A stretch of 22,985 bases of DNA from Cesiribacter sp. (GTDB lineage Bacteria > Bacteroidota > Bacteroidia > Cytophagales > Cyclobacteriaceae), in NCBI GenBank assembly GCA_030147305.1, contig JASLAE010000035.1, positions 1 through 22,985 of the forward strand, in the 5' to 3' direction. Position numbers and translations under genes: made by a program. Positions 1-8,600 of the stretch are shown piece by piece. The notes beneath the pieces were generated by a model. That model did no database searches and had not been told where the DNA came from. It saw nothing but the letters and a program-made list of their open reading frames with translations. Position 1 is the stretch's first letter. The number at the start of each line of letters is the position of its first letter.

Positions 1-102
1 TTCATACAAAGTTTTAAGATTTTTGGCCAAGTTTTCAGGTAATCTTTCAGGATTTGTTACATGCTCAACTAAATTTCTAAAAAACTTAGTGCCATCCTTC
101 AT
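1..102 (-). CDS. Partial open reading frame running off the left edge, unknown
   Basis: An open frame of 34 codons without a stop begins with ATG at 102-100 and continues past base 1. An in-frame TGA directly precedes the ATG, so this is either a true N-terminus or a chance frame. The peptide is mixed and charged (begins MKDGTKFFRNL, later NPERLPENLAKNL), with no signal peptide or membrane helix, and looks protein-like. I do not recognise it and see no strong ribosome binding site upstream. The sequence left of the window would decide whether it is a gene. Confidence 0.3.
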   Translation of the reverse strand, partial: MKDGTKFFRNLVEHVTNPERLPENLAKNLKTLYE

Positions 103-212
103 TCATAGATTATCTGCCCTTACCTACTCTTAAAGCTTTACTTCAAATATTAAACTTAAATGACTGTTACCCAGAAGAAATATAGATCTCAGGGTAAAGT
201 TATTCTTTAAGT

Positions 213-827
213 TTAAACTTTTTGAATCAAACTTGTTTGTTTTACTACATGCGGCAAAATAAGTTCTACCCATTCCTCATACATTTTTGTAGAAGGGTGC
301 AATTCATCTTCTGCTAACAGACTTTTATCATGGACAGCCTTTTTGCTAATCTCAGTGATATTATGAAAACTGATATCAAAGCGCTTGCAAATGCTCTCTG
401 ACAAGTCATTGTATTCCGCAATTTCTCTGGCAATTTTCGCAGGTTCTTTATCGGCGCCAAAAGGTGTAACGCCGTAATCGGGGATAGAAAGCACAAATAC
501 CCCTTCGGGCTTTTTCCTGGCAAAAAAGATGGATTTCTGGATAAGGGATGTAAACTCCTGCCGGAACACATCGATATCATGCTTGCGGTACTGATTATTA
601 ACACCAATCAGCAAGCTTACCAGGTGATATTCTGACTGCAGATTTTCTTTATCGATGGCTGATAGCAGCTTACCACTAGTCCAGCCGGTAGTGGCAATAA
701 TCCGGGGGTCATCCACAGCAATGGCATGTTGCCGAAGCTTATGCACAAGCTGTACCGGCCAGCTGCCAGTTTCAGTAACCGCTTCACCAATGGTATAGGA
801 ATCTCCTAATGCCAGGTATTTTAACAT
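213..827 (-). CDS. SGNH/GDSL-family hydrolase (lipase/esterase-like)
   Basis: This 204-aa protein has the SGNH hydrolase blocks in order: LALGDSYTIGE with the nucleophile Ser10, a Gly in TTGWTSG (about residue 48), a block III variant IGVNN (74-78, Asn oxyanion residue), and DELHPS with the Asp174-x-x-His177 pair. The family hydrolyses ester bonds in lipids, acylated sugars or thioesters; the substrate here cannot be read from sequence. There is no signal peptide or lipobox, so it probably acts in the cytoplasm. Its length is usual for a single-domain SGNH enzyme. The gene appears monocistronic: the gene upstream ends in a terminator, and a possible promoter and inverted repeat lie in the 178-bp gap. 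Class is confident, substrate unknown. Confidence 0.85.
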   Translation of the reverse strand: MLKYLALGDSYTIGEAVTETGSWPVQLVHKLRQHAIAVDDPRIIATTGWTSGKLLSAIDKENLQSEYHLVSLLIGVNNQYRKHDIDVFRQEFTSLIQKSIFFARKKPEGVFVLSIPDYGVTPFGADKEPAKIAREIAEYNDLSESICKRFDISFHNITEISKKAVHDKSLLAEDELHPSTKMYEEWVELILPHVVKQTSLIQKV

Positions 828-855
828 ATCTTATTGATTGAAATGGGTCTAAACA

Positions 856-876
856 CTTTGCTCAATCTAAGCAAAG
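856..876. repeat. 7-bp perfect inverted repeat upstream of the SGNH hydrolase
   Basis: The arms CTTTGCT (856-862) and AGCAAAG (870-876) are perfect complements around a 7-base spacer. The element lies 29-49 bases before the hydrolase start codon, within the probable 5' untranslated leader. It could be an operator for a dimeric regulator or an RNA hairpin. There is no T-run after it on the minus strand, so it is not a typical terminator. Confidence 0.4.
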
Positions 877-891
877 CATAGACAACTTACT

Positions 892-919
892 ATTATAACA
901 ATTTGCAAGGGGTTTTCAA
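892..919 (-). promoter_or_regulatory. Possible promoter for the SGNH hydrolase
   Basis: Read on the minus strand, TTGAAA (919-914) and TATAAT (897-892) are separated by 16 bases, about 65 bases before the hydrolase start codon. This resembles a classic sigma-70 promoter. The primary sigma factor of Bacteroidota usually prefers a TTTG / TAnnTTTG pattern, so the call is tentative. Confidence 0.35.
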
Positions 920-991
920 TATAATTTTACACCTAAACAATTACGGATCGCGGTTTTGTTCGGGTTCAATCCTGAGATCTATTAACCCAAT

Positions 992-1019
992 AAAAAAAGC
1001 GAGGCTTAGAGCACCCGCT
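992..1019 (-). terminator. Rho-independent terminator after the 63-aa gene
   Basis: On the minus strand a GC-rich stem (arms about 1019-1010 and 1006-998, nine pairs including one G-T, one bulged T, three-base loop) is followed by a run of seven T (998-992). The stem overlaps the stop codon of the 63-aa gene, so it ends the ispG transcript right at the end of coding. Confidence 0.75.
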
Positions 1020-1197
1020 TCAGAATCATAAAAACCAAACCTGCCATAAAGATCAGGATACTTATTTTATTTATACCATGCATCATGCGCAGGTTAAAAT
1101 TGCTGGGCCGGTTAGGATCTTTCTTCCTGAAGAAATACCCCCACACTTCGCCCAGGGCGAAATAATCGCGCCAGCTTTCTTGCTTCTTGTTATTCAT
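1006..1197 (-). CDS. Small single-pass membrane protein, conserved in Bacteroidota (possibly DUF6728)
   Basis: This 63-aa protein has a charged aromatic N-terminal half (WRDYFALGEVWGYFFRKKDP, then a short basic stretch) and one hydrophobic helix at about residues 43-61, ending in Lys-Arg. The layout, including a Phe-Phe-Arg-Lys-Lys-Asp-Pro motif, resembles the short Bacteroidota proteins I associate with DUF6728; that family name is from memory and uncertain. No function is known. It starts five bases after the ispG stop and is followed by a terminator, so it is the last gene of an ispG transcript. The tight spacing supports real translation. Confidence 0.7.
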   Translation of the reverse strand: MNNKKQESWRDYFALGEVWGYFFRKKDPNRPSNFNLRMMHGINKISILIFMAGLVFMILKRVL

Positions 1198-1202
1198 AAA
1201 GC

Positions 1203-3206
1203 TTATGCGTAATTGATTGTTGTAGGTTCGAGCCAGCGTCCATCCTCGCGAATAAGCTCGATTAATTTATCAACAGCGTTCTCAGAGGGAACGTTCCGCT
1301 TTACAACCTCCTGTCCACGGTAAAGCGTAATCTTGCCCTTACCACTGCCTACATAGCCGTAATCTGCATCTGCCATCTCTCCGGGCCCATTTACTATACA
1401 ACCCATGATACCTATTTTCACACCTTTTAAGTGGTCGGTGCGCTGGCGAATCATTGCTGTAGTTTCCTGCAAGTCGAAAAGGGTGCGACCGCAGCTTGGG
1501 CAGCTAATGTATTCGGTCTTGGTCATGCGGGTGCGGGCTGCCTGCAAAATACCAAAGCTCAGGTTGTTGAGCGTACGAACTTCCTGCTGCAGCACCTCAG
1601 GGCTGGGGATTTCTCCTCTATCGAGGCTAAGCATCACACCATCTCCCAAACCATCAATCAATAACCCACCCACATCGGTAGCGGCATAAAGCTGCAATTC
1701 ATCTGCGGTCAGGTTGCTATAGGATCTGTGAATGATCACCGGTGCAGCAATCTCCCTTTCAATTAGCCTGAAGTAAAACCGACGCAGCTCTGCCAGGGCA
1801 TGCTTGTTGTCTGTCTCCAGCAAGATTACAACTGTTTTATCTTGTCTCAGCAAAGGCAGCAAAGCCGGATAGGTTTCTGCTGCATTCAGCCGTACCAGGT
1901 TTATTTCGGGATGTCCGTGTTGTTGGTATTGCAGATATTGAGCCGCACTAAAGAGCGGATAGGTATTTTTCTGATCCCCATGTTTTTGCCATACAGAAAA
2001 ATTAAGGATTTCACGCAGCCCGTTGGGTAGCATAAAGGAAACTGGCCGGTCACCACTGTATAGATAGTCAGCCCCCAGATCATTCATTTTCCATTTGTCC
2101 GGTTCGGGCAGGTAAAAATGACCTATGCCCTTGAGATCCTTCATCTCCACATCTACGACACGACTGAAGTCGGCCACTACCCTGGGCACCTGGCTACCCC
2201 CAAAGTTCTCTACCTGCCGGGTATTGCGGCGATGGTAGCTAAATGGATCTATGGGTATCTGTTCAAGGGGCTGTATTGGTTTATGCCCCGCCCGATTATT
2301 ATAACGGTTAATCAGCGAAGCTGCTACAGGTGCTTCTGCCTCGGGTTCTTCCGTTAGGGAAACCCGAACGGTATCGCCTAAGCCATCTTCCAGCAATGTG
2401 CCTATGCCTACTGCAGATTTGATGCGGCCATCTTCACCATCCCCGGCTTCAGTTACTCCCAGGTGCAGCGGGTATGGCTGCAAGCTTTCTTCCTCCAGCT
2501 TCTGTACCAGCAACCTGTAGGCCTGCACCATTACCTGGGTGTTGCTGGCTTTCATGGAAAGTACAATGTTATAATACTGATTTTCCTCACAAATGCGCAG
2601 GAATTCCAGCGCCGATTCTACCATGCCAATTGGCGTATCGCCATAGCGGCTCATGATGCGATCGGATAGACTGCCATGGTTTGTGCCAATGCGCATGGCA
2701 GTACCATACTCCTTACATATTTTAATGAGCGGCACAAACCGTTCCCTTATCCGTTCCAGTTCAGCCTGATATTGAGCATCGGTATATTCTACAATTTCAA
2801 ACTTTTTCTTATCGACATAATTTCCAGGGTTAATACGCACCTTTTCTACCAGCCGGGCAGCCAGCTCTGCTGCATTGGGAGTAAAGTGTATATCGGCAAT
2901 GAGGGGAACATTATAACCACGTAGCCGCAGCTCCTTCTTAATCTCGCCAAGGTTCTGGGCCTCCTTCAGGCTTGGTGCTGTAATGCGTACATATTCACAT
3001 CCAGCCTCTACCATACGAATGGTTTGTGCTACACTGCCTTTGGTATCCATGGTGTCTATGGTAGTCATAGACTGCACCCTGATTGGATGGAGCCCGCCCA
3101 TAGGCAGATCACCAATGTAAACCTCCCTGCTCAGGCGGCGGCTGTAGGTGGTAAGACTGTTACAATATTGTTTCAGTTGCTGAATTTGCTTTTCTGCTGT
3201 ATTCAT
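1203..3206 (-). CDS. ispG: 4-hydroxy-3-methylbut-2-en-1-yl diphosphate synthase (long form)
   Basis: IspG (GcpE) is the iron-sulfur enzyme that converts methylerythritol cyclodiphosphate to HMBPP, the penultimate step of the MEP isoprenoid pathway, in the cytoplasm. The N-terminal TIM barrel shows VQSMT (44-48), LIADIHF (102-108) and VRINPGNY (123-130). The C-terminal domain has the three [4Fe-4S] ligands: Cys569 and Cys572 in CPSCGR, and Cys603 in MGCIVNGPGE. At 667 aa it is far longer than the roughly 370-aa E. coli enzyme. The extra part, roughly residues 290-540, matches the insertion known in Bacteroidota, Chlamydia and plant IspG, so it is not a novel fusion. All key residues are present. 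It lies 68 bases after the dehydrogenase gene and 5 bases before the 63-aa gene. Confidence 0.97.
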   Translation of the reverse strand: MNTAEKQIQQLKQYCNSLTTYSRRLSREVYIGDLPMGGLHPIRVQSMTTIDTMDTKGSVAQTIRMVEAGCEYVRITAPSLKEAQNLGEIKKELRLRGYNVPLIADIHFTPNAAELAARLVEKVRINPGNYVDKKKFEIVEYTDAQYQAELERIRERFVPLIKICKEYGTAMRIGTNHGSLSDRIMSRYGDTPIGMVESALEFLRICEENQYYNIVLSMKASNTQVMVQAYRLLVQKLEEESLQPYPLHLGVTEAGDGEDGRIKSAVGIGTLLEDGLGDTVRVSLTEEPEAEAPVAASLINRYNNRAGHKPIQPLEQIPIDPFSYHRRNTRQVENFGGSQVPRVVADFSRVVDVEMKDLKGIGHFYLPEPDKWKMNDLGADYLYSGDRPVSFMLPNGLREILNFSVWQKHGDQKNTYPLFSAAQYLQYQQHGHPEINLVRLNAAETYPALLPLLRQDKTVVILLETDNKHALAELRRFYFRLIEREIAAPVIIHRSYSNLTADELQLYAATDVGGLLIDGLGDGVMLSLDRGEIPSPEVLQQEVRTLNNLSFGILQAARTRMTKTEYISCPSCGRTLFDLQETTAMIRQRTDHLKGVKIGIMGCIVNGPGEMADADYGYVGSGKGKITLYRGQEVVKRNVPSENAVDKLIELIREDGRWLEPTTINYA

Positions 3207-3274
3207 ATGGCTGTCAGCAGCGGGTTTAAGGTTGTTTTATGTAGAACAAAGATCGTGGAGCGGGCGTTCGGGTA

Positions 3275-4000
3275 TCAGGGAAGATCTCCTAATTGTGGCC
3301 GCAGCAGAATTTCTTCCACCACACTTCTATCACTTAGCTGCCAGCTAGCCCAGATTATGTCAGCTACATCTTCGGGTTTCATAAAACGCTCTTCAGGCAG
3401 GTCAACCCCAGCCCAACTGGCAGTTAAAGTAGCGCCGGGTAACACAGAGGTTACGCGAATGCCTTTGTCTTTTAATTCTGCCCGCAAAACTTTGGAAAAG
3501 CCCAACAGCGCAAACTTGCTGATGCAGTAAGAACCGCCATTGGTATAGGCTGTAATACTGGCCGTAGAGCAAATATTGAAGATGTGTCCCCTTTTCATTT
3601 GTAGCATCCCGGGCAGCAGGCTGCGCGTTAGATGATAAGCACTGTAAACGTTTGTTGCCATGGTGTGCTCCAGCACACCCTCCTCTTCATTTTGTATTTG
3701 TCCCGGCACAAAAACGCCAGTGTTATTGATCAGTATTTCAACCGGCAGCCTGGAGGCTTTAACAGCTTCAGCAAAGGCCAGGGTATCCTGCTGCTGGCTG
3801 AGATCTGCAACTTTTGTTTCAAGCTTGCAATTTTTGTTTGCTCTGAGAAGTTCTTCTTTTAACTGCTTTAGGTCTGCCTCGTTACGGCTGCAGGTATAAA
3901 CCGGGTACCCTTCTTCACAGAAACGTGTTACTAATGCCCGACCAATGCCTTTGGTACCGCCTGTAACGATGACTAATCCTTTATCTCTGCTTGAATCCAT
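3275..4000 (-). CDS. Short-chain dehydrogenase/reductase (SDR), 3-ketoacyl/sepiapterin reductase-like
   Basis: This 241-aa classical SDR has a Rossmann fold with the cofactor motif TGGTKGIG (13-20), the structural NNTG (92-95), Asn117, and the catalytic Ser145, Tyr158 and Lys162 (YCISK). Family members use NAD(P)H to reduce or oxidise carbonyl/alcohol groups. A basic residue after the second strand (Ser-Arg, 38-39) suggests NADPH preference, which is inference. The substrate cannot be read; overall form resembles ketoacyl-ACP or sepiapterin reductase-type enzymes. It is soluble and cytoplasmic. The gene is upstream of ispG on the same strand with a 68-base gap, so cotranscription is possible, and it is divergent from the mla-type transporter. 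Confidence 0.9.
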   Translation of the reverse strand: MDSSRDKGLVIVTGGTKGIGRALVTRFCEEGYPVYTCSRNEADLKQLKEELLRANKNCKLETKVADLSQQQDTLAFAEAVKASRLPVEILINNTGVFVPGQIQNEEEGVLEHTMATNVYSAYHLTRSLLPGMLQMKRGHIFNICSTASITAYTNGGSYCISKFALLGFSKVLRAELKDKGIRVTSVLPGATLTASWAGVDLPEERFMKPEDVADIIWASWQLSDRSVVEEILLRPQLGDLP

Positions 4001-4078
4001 TTTTTCGAAATATACAGGCTTTTAAAGTATTTTTAGTGCATAATTGTAATTTCGTAATAGAACGTATATTTAGCTTGC
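4001..4078. promoter_or_regulatory. AT-rich divergent promoter region (SDR / MCE transporter)
   Basis: The 78 bases between two divergent start codons must hold both promoters if each gene has its own. The stretch is clearly A+T-rich. Near-matches to the Bacteroidota -7 pattern TAnnTTTG occur on the plus strand (4047-4054 and 4065-4072) and on the minus strand (4014-4007), but none has a convincing -33 TTTG at the right distance. The region is supported by layout rather than by a clear motif. Confidence 0.4.
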
Positions 4079-4810
4079 ATGAAATCTCTGGGGCGATACA
4101 TCATTTTTTTAGGCTCTATGTTCTCCAACATGGAGTCTTTTCGTACATACCTGCGCCTGTTCATCGACGAATCCATTAGTGTTGGTGTTGGCTCCATCTT
4201 TATCGTTGCCATTGTTTCAACATTCATCGGTGCGGTTACTGCTGTGCAAACAGCTTATAACATTGTAAGCCCACTCATCGAAGACTATATAATCGGTAAC
4301 ATTGTTCGGGACATGACTATTCTGGAGCTTGCCCCTACCATTACGGCCATTGTGTTTGCGGGTAAGGTTGGCTCTAAAATTGCCAGCCAACTGGGCACCA
4401 TGCGTATTACCGATCAGGTAGATGCACTGGAAGTAATGGGCGTCAATTCTGTAAGCTACCTGGTGCTCCCGAAAATACTGGCGTCCATGGCCATGTATCC
4501 TCTGCTGGTTATTCTGGCTGCTTTTTTATCTCTATACGGTGGTTTCATGGCTGCTACGCTTTCCGGCCTTTCCTCGGCACAGGATTATATCTATGGCCTT
4601 CGATTCGGTTTTAATGAATTCACCGTTTCCTTTATGCTCATCAAAGCACTGGTTTTCTCCTTTTTGGTAGCTTCTATCTCTGCTTATAAAGGGTATTATA
4701 CAGAAGGTGGTGCTTTGGAAGTGGGCGAAAGCAGCACCCGCGCCGTAACCAGCTCCTGTATTGCTATTCTGATGGCAGATTACATCCTGGCTGAATTGCT
4801 CCTCAACTAA
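4079..4810 (+). CDS. MlaE-like ABC transporter permease (MCE lipid transport system)
   Basis: This 243-aa integral membrane protein carries the MlaE signature: ELAPTITAIVFAGKVGSKIA (about residues 84-103), followed by GTMRITDQVDALEVMGVN. It has about five to six membrane segments. In known systems MlaE dimers sit in the inner membrane with the ATPase MlaF and a ring of MCE (MlaD) proteins and move phospholipids between inner and outer membranes. The length is normal for the bacterial permease (about 260 aa). The partner ATPase gene follows after 39 bases. The Glu and Gly positions of the coupling region are present. The family is certain; the transport direction and exact lipid are not shown by sequence. 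Confidence 0.93.
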   Translation: MKSLGRYIIFLGSMFSNMESFRTYLRLFIDESISVGVGSIFIVAIVSTFIGAVTAVQTAYNIVSPLIEDYIIGNIVRDMTILELAPTITAIVFAGKVGSKIASQLGTMRITDQVDALEVMGVNSVSYLVLPKILASMAMYPLLVILAAFLSLYGGFMAATLSGLSSAQDYIYGLRFGFNEFTVSFMLIKALVFSFLVASISAYKGYYTEGGALEVGESSTRAVTSSCIAILMADYILAELLLN

Positions 4811-4849
4811 AGTGTCTCCGGCTGCGTTTATCGATCTATACTAAGCATT

Positions 4850-5617
4850 ATGATTGAATTTAAAGATATACGAAAAAGCTTCGATGGAAAAGAAGTGCTC
4901 AAAGGGGTAAGTGGTCAGTTTAAACCAGGCAAAACCAACCTGATCATTGGCTCCAGCGGTACTGGTAAAAGTGTATTGCTAAAATTAATTGTCGGCTTGA
5001 TTGAACCAGACCAGGGAGAGGTTTTATACGATGGCCGTAATTTTTCTAAAGGTGACAGAAAACTGCGGATGGAAATCCGGCAGGATATTGGTATGCTCTT
5101 CCAGGGTGGCGCCTTGTTCGATTCCATGACGGTGGAGCAAAATGTTATGTTTCCGCTCAGTTTAAAAAATGGTTTAAGCAGTCAGGAAAAAGTTGAGCGT
5201 GTAAACTGGTGTCTCAACCGGGTAGGCCTGGAGAATGCTAATAAAAAGATGCCTTCTGAAATCTCCGGTGGTATGAAAAAGCGCGTTGGGATTGCACGTG
5301 CCATTGTAGACAATGTGAAATATCTTTTCGTAGATGAACCCAACAGTGGCCTGGATCCACAGACTTCTATAGTAATAGATGAATTGATTGCCGAGATCAC
5401 CAAAGAACTAAATATCACGACCGTTGTAGTAACCCATGATATGAATTCGGTGATGGGCATCGGGGACCATATTATTTACCTGTACCAGGGTGAAAAATTA
5501 TGGGAAGGCAGCAAAGATCAGATCCTGAGTACAGATGTTCCCGAGCTGAACAAGTTTGTATTTGCCAATAAGCTGGCTAAATCATATAAGCAGAACGAAG
5601 AAGAAAACGGAGCCTAA
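4850..5617 (+). CDS. MlaF-like ABC transporter ATP-binding protein
   Basis: This 255-aa ATPase has all ABC motifs: Walker A GSSGTGKS (34-41), Q-loop Gln85, signature ISGGM (138-142), Walker B YLFVDEP (158-164) with Glu163, and switch His196 in VVTHDMNS. The LFQGGALFDSMTV segment and the Met in ISGGM are typical of the MlaF/Mkl subgroup. It energises the MlaE-like permease encoded just upstream. The length fits the family. No MCE-domain or lipoprotein gene follows; the next gene is convergent. The substrate-binding ring must therefore be encoded elsewhere, or the pair works with a different partner. Confidence 0.93.
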   Translation: MIEFKDIRKSFDGKEVLKGVSGQFKPGKTNLIIGSSGTGKSVLLKLIVGLIEPDQGEVLYDGRNFSKGDRKLRMEIRQDIGMLFQGGALFDSMTVEQNVMFPLSLKNGLSSQEKVERVNWCLNRVGLENANKKMPSEISGGMKKRVGIARAIVDNVKYLFVDEPNSGLDPQTSIVIDELIAEITKELNITTVVVTHDMNSVMGIGDHIIYLYQGEKLWEGSKDQILSTDVPELNKFVFANKLAKSYKQNEEENGA

Positions 5618-5650
5618 CGGTATAACTCATAGCTGATAAAATACTTAAAG

Positions 5651-5688
5651 CTAGGCGCTTATGAATACTATTTAAAGTAACGCGCTAG
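5651..5688. terminator. Possible bidirectional terminator between convergent genes
   Basis: Between the MlaF-like gene and the convergent beta-barrel gene, arms at 5651-5661 and 5678-5688 form about ten pairs with two single-base bulges and a 16-base A+T loop. It overlaps the stop codon of the beta-barrel gene. Neither side has a strong T-run, so it is a weak candidate supported mainly by its position. Confidence 0.3.
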
Positions 5689-8600
5689 AATAAGGCTCTT
5701 AGCATCATTCTTCCTGTATGTACAACAATGGCATTTTCCGACTGTCTGCCATCATAAACCACATTCAGCATTAGTCCCTTCATGACGCGCTGTTGCAGTT
5801 GCAGATTCCAGGTCCAGTTGCTGCCGGGTTTCAGGGCTTCCAGCAATGCATAGCTTACCGGGGTATTGGTGTTTCCCTCAAAATCGATCTCTGTTAAACG
5901 GACCTGTCCCCTGATGGATGTGGTGAGCTGCCGACTAACTAAAAAGCCCATGCCGACTTCTTTAATGCTGGAATTCTCCTGCTGTTCCGCTTGAAACTTA
6001 TTGTCTTTTTGTTTGTATTTACCGCTGACATCAAACTCCAGCTGCTGCAGTGGCCGCCAGGTTAGCTGGGGCTCCAGGCTCCAGGACTGTACAATGTAAC
6101 GCTGCTCAGCCAAAAAATCGGAAAGGTCTTTTTGAACCCCGGTTCCGCCCTGCAGGCGCAGGTTCCAGGTGCGGGTAAAGCTTTTGCGTGCTATTAAATA
6201 GTAACTGGCCTGATCGCCAATTTCATAACCTCCACTGAGCTGCTGTTTGCGGCTATGCTGCTGAAAGCCCCCTTCTACTCCCCAGTTTGGGTCGCTGCGG
6301 TTATAAAACATGCTTGCCTGCCATTGTTGCTGTTGGTGCAGGAGCGAGTTTTCTGTGAGGCCTGCCACTGCAGGTACAAAGCGTTGCCAGTTGGCTCCTT
6401 CAGTAAGCTTTTGATTAAGCCGGATACTGAGGGTCGCAGAAAATGGATTGAGAAATTTTCTAACCCCCCCTTTTTCTCGCCAGGTTGCAGGACCGTTGAG
6501 GTTAAGGCGGTATTGAATTTCTGATGTATAGGCCTGGGTAAGCGCTGTCCCTGGTACTAAAAGTCTGATGTAAAGCTTTTCATCTGGTAGCACTGCCTCA
6601 AAAAACTCATCAAGCTGCTCCTCACCATCCCCATTGTTATCGCGCCAGACATGGGTGCCCTCCCCGGCCGGTACTTTTACATAGATATAATCCCGCTTAA
6701 TTTCCCGGCCACTACCTGCGCTGTACATGAGTTGTTGGCGAAATGCGCCTTCCCATAAAAGACTGTTCCATTGCAACTGACCGGTTAAAATCTGCTCTTC
6801 ATTATTATCAAGCAAAGTATCAAGAAAGGCAGTGCTGCGCCGGTAACTCATCTGGAAACCAAACTGCTGAGACAAATTGGGATCAGTATACCATTGTGCC
6901 CTTAGCTGCTTTGCCTGGTTAGCTTTTTCCATTTCGCCATAAACCGGAGCCTTGTCCTCCCGCAGACTATATTCCAACAGATAGCGACTTTGGGCTGTGG
7001 CCGGATTCCGTATGTAGAAGCGGTGCTCTTTGAAATACTGGGCAGAGGTTAAGACTGAGTCTTGCTGTGGGTGCATGAATGTATTGTGTTCCTGCCAGTA
7101 AGCGTAGCCAGGCACCAGCTTTTTAAAGTTAAGATACTGGTCGAGTTGCAGACGATCCCACCTAACCTGCTGAGCTGGTTGCTGGTTTTGCATTAGAAAA
7201 AGGTTGACAGAACCTGCCCAAATACCTATGGTTTTAGCAGCTTCAATCTCTTGCTGCCAACCCTGCACCAAACCGGGCAGGTGCCTGTTACGGAAGCGGT
7301 AATTTATTTTGTTTTCCACATCCTTTTCTAAACCACCCCATACACTGAACAAATGGTCATCGCTACCATACGGTACAGGTTGTACGCCATAGCCCTGCTG
7401 CGCCAGCAGGCCCCAGTACCGATCATATTCTATGCTTCTGTAGCGATCTACCGGTGTAAAGTTACGATTGGCAAGCTCATACTCTGCTCCTGCTTTCCAG
7501 TGCCAGGTTGGGCTGAAGGATACTGGCAGCCCATCCAGGGAATAACCGCTTTTTAATGCTACTCCTTTATCATCTGCTTCGCCTAACTCACTGAAGAGGT
7601 TTTGATCTGATTCTGAAAGAGCAACTTCTGTATAAACTTTGCTCCACTTTGAGAGCTCGACGCTACCCCCTGCACTTATTAACTGCCGCTTCTTCGGTGC
7701 CTCCAAACGCCTTACAGGCTCAAACTGGCCCTGTGGTACACCTTGTTGTGGTGAAACCCATGCATAGATCCGGCCCATGGGCGTAATCTCCTGCAAAACA
7801 TAATTACCAACCCCCTGCCCTACCTGCGTAAAAGCAAGTCTGTAATGTGCGTTGGTTCCATCAGTGCTATAGACAAAAGCCTGTCGGCTTTGTCCGTCAG
7901 CATCTACCGTATCAACCAGCCGGTAGAGAAGCTGATCGGGTGCATAACCAACACTGTCCCAGGCAGACGACCATAAGTTGTTAAAGGTATCGCCTGCTTC
8001 ACTCAGGCGCGCCATGTCATCTTCGTTCAGATCAAAAAAAAGCGGCTGATGGCGGTTGTCCTTTTCCTGATAAAAGGCCGAAAAGAAAGTAAACTTCCCT
8101 TGTTGCTGCTCGTGACTTGCCGATATAATGCCGCGCCTGTACTGTTGGTCTGCATATTCATATTCAACCCTGATTCTGGAATACCGGGTAATCAGGGTGC
8201 CGGGCGTAAAAGAGATTTCACCAAGATTATAATCGATGATATAATCATTTTGAAAGCCACGTTGCAGGAGCCGACCATCCAGAAAAATCCTCTCAGAATT
8301 AGCCAGTACCATCACATATCCCTGTCCGTCGGCGCCTGCCAAACGATAAGGCCCCAGCATCCCCTCTACAGGCTCTAACTCTACAGCCGTAAACTGTCCG
8401 CGGGCAGCAGCGGCAGAAATGCTTGTCTCGCTTTTGCCCATGCCAAGCCAGGGCCAGCTTGTTCTAAAAGAGAGCCCCTGCACATTACGCTGATACCGCA
8501 GAAAACTACCCCCCGTTTGGCGGAGCTGTAAATCTCCGGCAATTAGCTGGCTACTATCTGTATACAGTTCTACAAATACCTTATCAAATTCCTGCAGGTT

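Noticed and set aside
103..212. Possible small gene or RNA in the left intergenic stretch
   Set aside because: It is A+T-rich with no open frame of note, no convincing hairpin with a T-run and no complete TTTG/TAnnTTTG promoter pair.
1203..3206. IspG as a novel fusion because of its 667-aa length
   Set aside because: A middle insertion of this size is a known form of IspG in Bacteroidota, Chlamydia and plants, and the Fe-S ligands are in the normal C-terminal place.
3024..3530. Plus-strand open frame of 168 codons spanning two genes
   Set aside because: It crosses the ispG start and the dehydrogenase end in antisense; both of those genes are certain, and the frame has no recognisable motif.
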